From Icerya purchasi (taxonomy: Eukaryota; Arthropoda; Insecta; Hemiptera; Monophlebidae), in assembly GCA_039619475.1 (NCBI GenBank), contig CM077116.1, positions 168,285,363-168,349,362 of the forward strand: a stretch of DNA of 64,000 bases, in the 5' to 3' direction. This document shows, in pieces, positions 58,235 through 64,000 of this stretch (position 1 is the first letter of the stretch; each line of letters opens with the position of its first letter). The notes beneath the pieces were generated by a model. It searched no databases. It was not told the DNA's origin and saw only the letters and a program-made list of their open reading frames with translations. The position numbers and the translations under genes are program-made.

Positions 58235-59855
58235 TTAACGTTTCTCTTACCGACCATGTAATTTTTCAGTCTCCTTTTTTTCATACTGGTACCACCATTA
58301 TCATTACTGCTTGTATAGCTGATTAACATATCTACATTACCAGTACTACTTAAAAAAATATGCATACCAAATATACATATTGTTTTGCATCTATGACATA
58401 AACACAAAATTAACATAATTTTAATTAGAAATAGAAATATTTAATTTTACAAATATAATATTGACTAAATTTTTTTATAAAATTCTCTTTTAATGATGAA
58501 TTATTAAATAATAATACATATATTTTAAATAATTTTCAAAATAAGATTTCTTTAAAATTAAATTATTAAAATGATTTTTTTGTATAGCATAAAATAAAAC
58601 AGTATTGTACCGGTAAATGCTCAAAAAATTATATAGTTTCGTTAAAAGACAAATAGCATACAAAATACTTGAATTTTCAATACTGAAAAATTTCACTTAC
58701 AATACAATAGATATATGTAAAGTAGTTTTTCATTCTATGAACCAATTAAACTATCATTGAATTGGCGAATTAAGTAAACCCTACTGGTTCAAATCCTCTT
58801 ATATATGAAAATATTAACCGAATATTACACATTTTATAAATTACAATTTTTTGATGTAATAAATTTTACGTATAAAGTATAAAATATTTTTGTTTTCGGC
58901 TGATCTCATATATTTTCCATGTAATCATTGGGCACAACTATAAATACTTGGAATTTTTTAAAACACACATACTACAAGATAAAATTAGTAAAATTAATAC
59001 TACATGAAGGTATAATTAAATATAATAGCTTTAGTTCTAATTTATATTTCAAGTTCTTCTTAAAAAAAAATTGCGAGTACAAATTTTAAAAATGACAACT
59101 GAATTTTTTAATCATGGGGCGATCTAAGTGCGTTTACTTTATTTTTACAAACTCCAAGTTTTATTTTTACACCTGCGTTCATTAACAATATTTGATACTG
59201 CTATTAAAAAACGAAAAAAATAATGTTACAGCCTTCAGCGAATACTAAAATGACGCAATTTTGCACGCTAATGAAGGAAAAAAACTATTCAAATTCTCAA
59301 ATGAGCAACTTTTTTTTTATGAATATTATTAAAATTGTAATTCAAAAAATAATGCTGATAAAAGAAAATATCTAAATTCTGTTGTTACCGTGTGAAGTAA
59401 AAATTGTTTCTTGTTTATTTTTGTAAAGAAGTAATTAAATTAAAATTATAGTATGCTCACAAGCATTTAAGTATGTAACATTCATCCAAAATTTTAAAAC
59501 CGGAAAATTTTATTTATGATGAAATAATTTAAATACGGAATCCTAAAAATACCCTATTATCTGTTCGTACATAATCATAAAGTTTATATTTTAAATATTA
59601 TACATACCTTATAATAATTATTTACTAAATTGGACATAATTCCTCGAAATACATTAATAATTCTAGAGAATAATAAATTACGAATAAAAAAAGATAAAAC
59701 GATTAAAATAACTGATTACTGATATAACGTTTTAACGGGAAAAAAGACCGGTAAAATCGTTCAGCATCGCAAATTACAGCATTTTATATTCCGTTTGCCT
59801 TCAAACAATATCATTTTAATTTGTTTAATAAAATTTTCGAAAAATCAATACGGTA
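58235..59855. other. AT-rich DNA upstream of the kinase gene
   Basis: No coding signal. It presumably contains the promoter of the gene starting at 59856, but I see no clear TATA box at the usual distance because the whole region is TA-rich. Confidence 0.4.
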
Positions 59856-61264
59856 ATGTTTTCGCCGAGAAATATTATTATTTGGTCTGTTTGTATTATT
59901 TCGTTGATATTATACTATCCCTACACGTATAGTCCTTATTCTGAATTTGATAAATGCCCACTTTGCTATGGCTGTCGTTTGTGCCTAAATTCGGCACTTA
60001 ATGTTACATTTGAGCATAATTTTTTTTCATTTCTTTTCAACATTAAAAACATTTATTACGGAAAGTATAATGATGTTTCAGTTTTAATTAAAAAGTTAGC
60101 GAGTAACTCTGAACTAAGTGATTTTGACGCTCATTATTATGAAAGATATGACGAAATAGAAAGTGATTTAATTAAATACGTAAATAATTTGAACTTTGAT
60201 TTTAAAAATATCGTAAAGTTACTACGTAAATTTAACGGAATAAATAGTTTTTCGCTTTGTCGTATTAATGGACACACAGAGAATATTTTAAATCAACATT
60301 TAAATTTATTTCGAAGAGATCATTTTAATGATATTAATGAAGAAGATTTTTTCAAAGCTGTTTGGTTCATATTAGAAGTAAATCCAGAGCCCATAATTCT
60401 GCATGTACGTATAAGTTTATGTATTTACTATATTATGTTTTCGTTACATTTACATATGAAGTTTTTTATTTCGGTACGTAGTATAAAACGTTTTATTTAT
60501 AGTTTCTTCTTTGTTATAACCGAATTGATTAGAAGTTTACTTTTAAAGCTTTTCCAAGCTGCTGATAATTGGCCGGTACCGGTATATTTTGGAAGTTGTG
60601 GACGACTTGCTGTTTTTCAAGACTGCGGAAAGCCGTTATATAATTTACTTTCTGAAACTTGGATATTAAGGATTTACATTGCTCAACAATTGCTATTAAC
60701 GGCTTTTAATTTTACGTTCAGTCATCCAAATTTTTCATTATATTTAACTGACTTAACAATGGATAATGTAGTGGTCGATTCTAATTATGTGGTACGCGTT
60801 GTTGATTTAGAAAACGTAATTTTAGTTGGAAGAACAAATTCTGCAAAAGGTACTGTATAGATATACAATTTAAACCTGATTTGTCGTATAGTATAAAATT
60901 ACGGAATAAAATAATTTATGAACTAATTAGTAAACGAGTGCTTTCTTTCAGATTTTAAAAATAGCGAATATTATGCGAAAATGAATAATGTGCATAAAAC
61001 AGAGCATTGGACCTGCGATAATTGTTTAATTTTTTCTACTGAAGACATATGCAGTCACGATGTTAGCGATCATAATATTTATGCTGTTTGTAAAGTACGT
61101 TAATTTTATTATTTTCATTTGAAATATCACTAACATGATCAAAAAATTAATATAATGTATTACTTCTATCGTTGTCTTAAATTATTTATGTATTTTAGGA
61201 GTTATTAAATCGTTTAAAACAAATAGAGAAACTTCAAAATTTACTTTTCTATAAACATTATTGA
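59856..61264 (+). CDS. DIPK2: DIPK2/FAM69-like divergent protein kinase, 4 exons, 352 aa
   Basis: Exons 59856-60404, 60549-60849, 60952-61094 and 61199-61264 join in frame (1059 nt with stop). All three introns are GT-AG: 144, 102 and 104 bp. The protein starts with a hydrophobic signal or signal-anchor (about residues 8-22, IIIWSVCIISLILYY). A cysteine cluster CPLCYGCRLC follows, then the kinase-like core: DNWPVPVYFGSCGRL, the catalytic loop YLTDLTMDNVVVD (Asp and Asn kept), and VVDLENVIL where a standard kinase has DFG. The end is Cys-rich (WTCDNC, ICSHDVSDHNIYAVC), as in DIPK2 proteins, which act in the Golgi/ER or are secreted. At 352 residues it is shorter than the vertebrate proteins (about 430). 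All motifs are in order with no stop in the spliced frame, so it looks functional. DIPK2 versus DIPK1 is judged from the CSHD...DHN...VC tail. A possible polyadenylation signal, aataaa, is at 61927. Substrate unknown. Confidence 0.85.
60405..60548 (+). other. intron 1 of the kinase gene: 144 bp, open in frame
   Basis: The donor is CAT|gtacgt and the acceptor ttaaag|CTT, both in phase 0. The length is a multiple of three and contains no in-frame stop. Unspliced it would add 48 hydrophobic, Ile/Phe/Leu-rich residues inside the kinase core. Because they fall between conserved motifs, splicing is more likely than reading through. The polypyrimidine tract before the acceptor is weak. Confidence 0.7.
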
Positions 61265-63010
61265 AAAAGTAACATTTGGTAGTTCACGGTATGTTCCCAT
61301 GGCGAGGTCTTAAGGATTCGAGTTTTATAATTTTTTTCATCACGTTTCATAAATTTTTTTAATCGAATCAACTCGTTTTCAAGCATCAGTTCCATATAAT
61401 TTTTTAATGCATTTGATATGCTATGATATCCGTTTGAAAGGGCTTTTGTCGCATCAGCATCGCTTCTGTGACCTCATTTCCCCATAGACAGTTATTAGCA
61501 CTGGTATTTCTTCTCAAGTGATTATCTTTTAATTTTATTCTATTTTAATCTTTGTAGAAGTTTTCCATTTAGCTCGATCGATTTATTAACATGTTTAAAA
61601 TAATTTTGGGATTAACAACGCAGTTTAATTGTATATACATAGCCACTATGCACTGAGACTAAACGAATTAAGATACATTTCCTCCAGAAACTTGTCCATC
61701 TTCTACGCTTGAATTGTTACTTCTAAAGTGATATAAAATATGATATATTATTTTTATGTGACAATTTTTTCCTTTTTTTAATTCTCCACGTCTCAATTTT
61801 CTCTTCTGTGTACCACAATTGTTGCCAATTAAACCGGATAAAAAAATTCTTCCTGTAATCGTGTTAAGGGGTATATAACTCTGTGAGACCGCAAATATTG
61901 GTTTTTATATGTAATTTTTATTTTTAAATAAATATAAATTGCGATAAGCAATATATTAAAACAGTTTATTTCATTTTATTTCTAAATCCTTCCTTTTTTT
62001 TTGTTACATACAAGATAGTATTTGTGTTGCGCATCACTTAGATCGCACTACATGTCAACATTTTGTAAGAAAGCCCTTTTTCAAAATTAAATTATTTTAA
62101 AATTTTTTAAATTTTCCATTCATTAACATGTCTAAACTACAACAATCGCCGATTAGAAAATACTAAAAATTTTGTGTTTTTTAAATTATTCGAGTTGTTA
62201 ATTAACTCGTTTAGATTAAAACAATTTTTGTTGATGATCGTTTCTGTTGTTAAGTGTACTCAAATTAGGTAAACTATGCGAACAGAATTATATTATTAAA
62301 ATAAGTAAACGCCAACATGTTTCTTAGTCATGAAGCAAATATTTATGGTTACAATTTAAACATATGACTGAAAGAAGAATGGAGCACAAGGATGATGAGT
62401 GTTCTGCATGAAATTATTACCTTTTTTTTTTCAAATAAAATATCTTGCGAATAAACGTTAATAGGGATATAGAACGAATTTCAATTTTCTGATTTACGTT
62501 ATTTCGATAGTGGTTGATATTTCATTTGTAGCTTCTTAGGAGTTTTTTACATTAAATTATTACGTTTTTTTTTTTTAATTAGATTAAGTTTGAATTTTTA
62601 CTGTTTACTGAATCATATTTACATTAAAGTGTGCATAATATTAACTTAAAGTATGTTTATGAGATTAAAAAAAATATTATAATACTAATTCATATTAACG
62701 CGTTAGAATCATATTAATTTTTAGTAGAATATAGAGAAATAACTGTAATACTTCATTTATTAAAAGTGCAATTTTTCAATTATTGCCTCCAGTCGAAAGT
62801 TCAAATTTTTATTTATTTCTTTCTACATTTAACGAAAATATTTATCAATAATTTTTATTTGTGCTAAATTAATTAATGCAGTATATTCGGTATTATAACT
62901 AATGTCACACAGTATACGCTTATATAAAAATTTAAATTTCTGTAAACTTGGTAGAAAATTCATTCTACGTTTTGGTGTAATGTTTTTTTTTTATTACAAT
63001 GAAAATATAT
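61265..63010. other. 3' flank of the kinase gene, no further gene
   Basis: AT-rich DNA with no supported coding region. Bases 61265 to about 61950 may be 3' untranslated region. Confidence 0.4.
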
Positions 63011-63275
63011 TAAGTAAAGTTAGTCTCATGTTCTTGGCAGAGCAGCGAGGATTGTAAAGTTAATGTTCACAGTTTTTAAGCCCAATGGTAATGTAATGAT
63101 TTGAGAGAGGAGGAGCAATTTTCTTTCTATAGATCGTCTTTATTTTCACTTTGATAATTATTTCTAGCTGGATAAACCTGAGAGCGATTCATTTCTAGTA
63201 CAAGATAACTCTCTAGCCTGTGACTTCCGATCTGATAGCTGAAAACTTCAACTATTCAGTTACTGCATATTAAAT
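63011..63275 (-). repeat. SINE family 1, copy 3 (decayed)
   Basis: It aligns along its whole length with 54563-54836. Shared blocks are aagtaaagt, cgagg.ttgt, ttcacagt, aagccca, ttctttctat and gagagcgattca. The A and B boxes are degraded. Confidence 0.7.
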
Positions 63276-64000
63276 AGAAATAGTTTTTTTTTTTTTTTTG
63301 TTTTTTTTTTATGAGCATATTTTTATTTTATCATAAGGGATTTCGTTAAGTTGGGTAGTCCGTTCCCTTTATTTTATTCTCCTCTTTTATTTGTGTAATC
63401 AATGAATAAATCTTTTAGACCACTAAATTCCTGCTTTTTGTATTAACCTGTCCATGATGTATATTCTATTTGCAGCTGTCAAAAAATTGTAATTGCAATT
63501 AAGAATAAATAAACGTACCGCTGTGCTTAGAACGTCTATAATTCTTTAAAAATTAATGTGTGTTTGAAGTAATTAACTCCTAGTACTTTTAAACAGAAGT
63601 CTGTTGAGTGATTTTTACATTTTTATATATTGTCAGAAGACGCGGATAGAACAAATTTGAACCCGGTATAATCTGAAAAAAGAAAGAGGTGTAGGAATGA
63701 AACCAAAAAATTTTTACGGTAGATTTATTAATCGAACACGTTTAATTGATTCTAGAGATAATGATGTATTTATACATTTAAAGAGAAATTCGGAGCTAAT
63801 AGCATACCAGCTTAAAATGTTGAATTATTAACAAAATTATTAACACTTAAAAAATTTTTAAAATCTAACCGCGAGCGATTACGACACGTGAATTGATAGT
63901 AGCAATCTAACGGATGGAAAGGGAAAATGAGGTTGCAAAACTATCTCACACGTGCGGTCTAGTTTATAATGCAATAAATATAATCTACATAAAAATGGAA
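63276..64000. other. no supported gene
   Basis: T runs at 63284-63310, then AT-rich DNA to the window end. Confidence 0.4.

Noticed and set aside
59856..60860. A single 334-codon open frame for the kinase gene
   Set aside because: It reads through a 144-bp GT-AG intron and stops just after the second donor. Splicing restores the conserved C-terminal CSHD...VC region in two further exons.
1..64000. CRISPR array, bacterial-type operons, or LTR retrotransposon pairs
   Set aside because: No regularly spaced identical repeats, no ribosome-binding-site-led gene runs, and no pair of TG...CA direct repeats with a primer-binding site were seen.

Overview
This is a 64 kb piece of an animal nuclear genome. 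It is almost certainly an insect, and a hemipteran is my best guess. The evidence is AT-rich DNA, short GT-AG introns, mariner/Tc1/hAT/Mutator-like DNA transposons, two groups of non-LTR retrotransposons (LINEs) and tRNA-derived SINEs. The hemipteran guess rests on the style of the LINE and Mutator-like proteins and is an inference. There are no bacterial operons, no CRISPR array and no functional rRNA or tRNA gene that I can support.

Only one ordinary host gene is visible. It is a four-exon gene on the + strand at 59856-61264 for a DIPK2/FAM69-type divergent secretory-pathway kinase of 352 residues. Its first intron is 144 bp and carries no stop in the reading frame. One transposon gene is intact: a 358-residue mariner transposase at 48463-49539, inside an element with perfect 29-bp terminal repeats and TA target duplications (48270-49587). 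It may be active or recently active.

Layout: 0-1.8 kb, reverse transcriptase and RNase H end of an RNase H-bearing LINE. 2.3-5.6 kb, leader, ORF1 and 3' end of a second LINE group. 6.1-8.2 kb, endonuclease and reverse transcriptase remnant of a LINE, itself interrupted by a 138-bp retroposon with a 12-bp target duplication. 9.36-10.69 kb, a complete but dead mariner. 11.8-12.5 kb, Mutator-like transposase remnant (- strand). 18.0-19.45 kb, orphan LINE endonuclease and a second copy of the 7-kb LINE. 20.85-21.4 kb, another RNase H LINE tail. About 22.0 kb, a possible TATA promoter with a tiny first exon. 22.77-23.4 kb, a decayed mariner. 27-37 kb, a graveyard of LINE tails in both orientations, with two hairpins and a diverged 1-kb-spaced direct repeat. 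37.4-38.5 kb, SINE, hAT-type MITE and SINE side by side. 45.8 kb, another SINE. 48.3-49.6 kb, the intact mariner. 54.6 kb, SINE. 55.76-57.41 kb, a Tc1-like element with Sleeping Beauty-style IR/DR ends. 57.8-58.2 kb, a hAT-type MITE with an 8-bp target duplication. 59.9-61.3 kb, the kinase gene. 63 kb, a third copy of one SINE family.

I found no convincing new multi-gene system. The best leads are the intact mariner, the four-site IR/DR Tc1 element, the nested retroposon, two MITEs with exact target duplications, the open intron of the kinase gene, and the 27-37 kb cluster of opposed LINE tails with hairpins, which would suit a small-RNA source locus.
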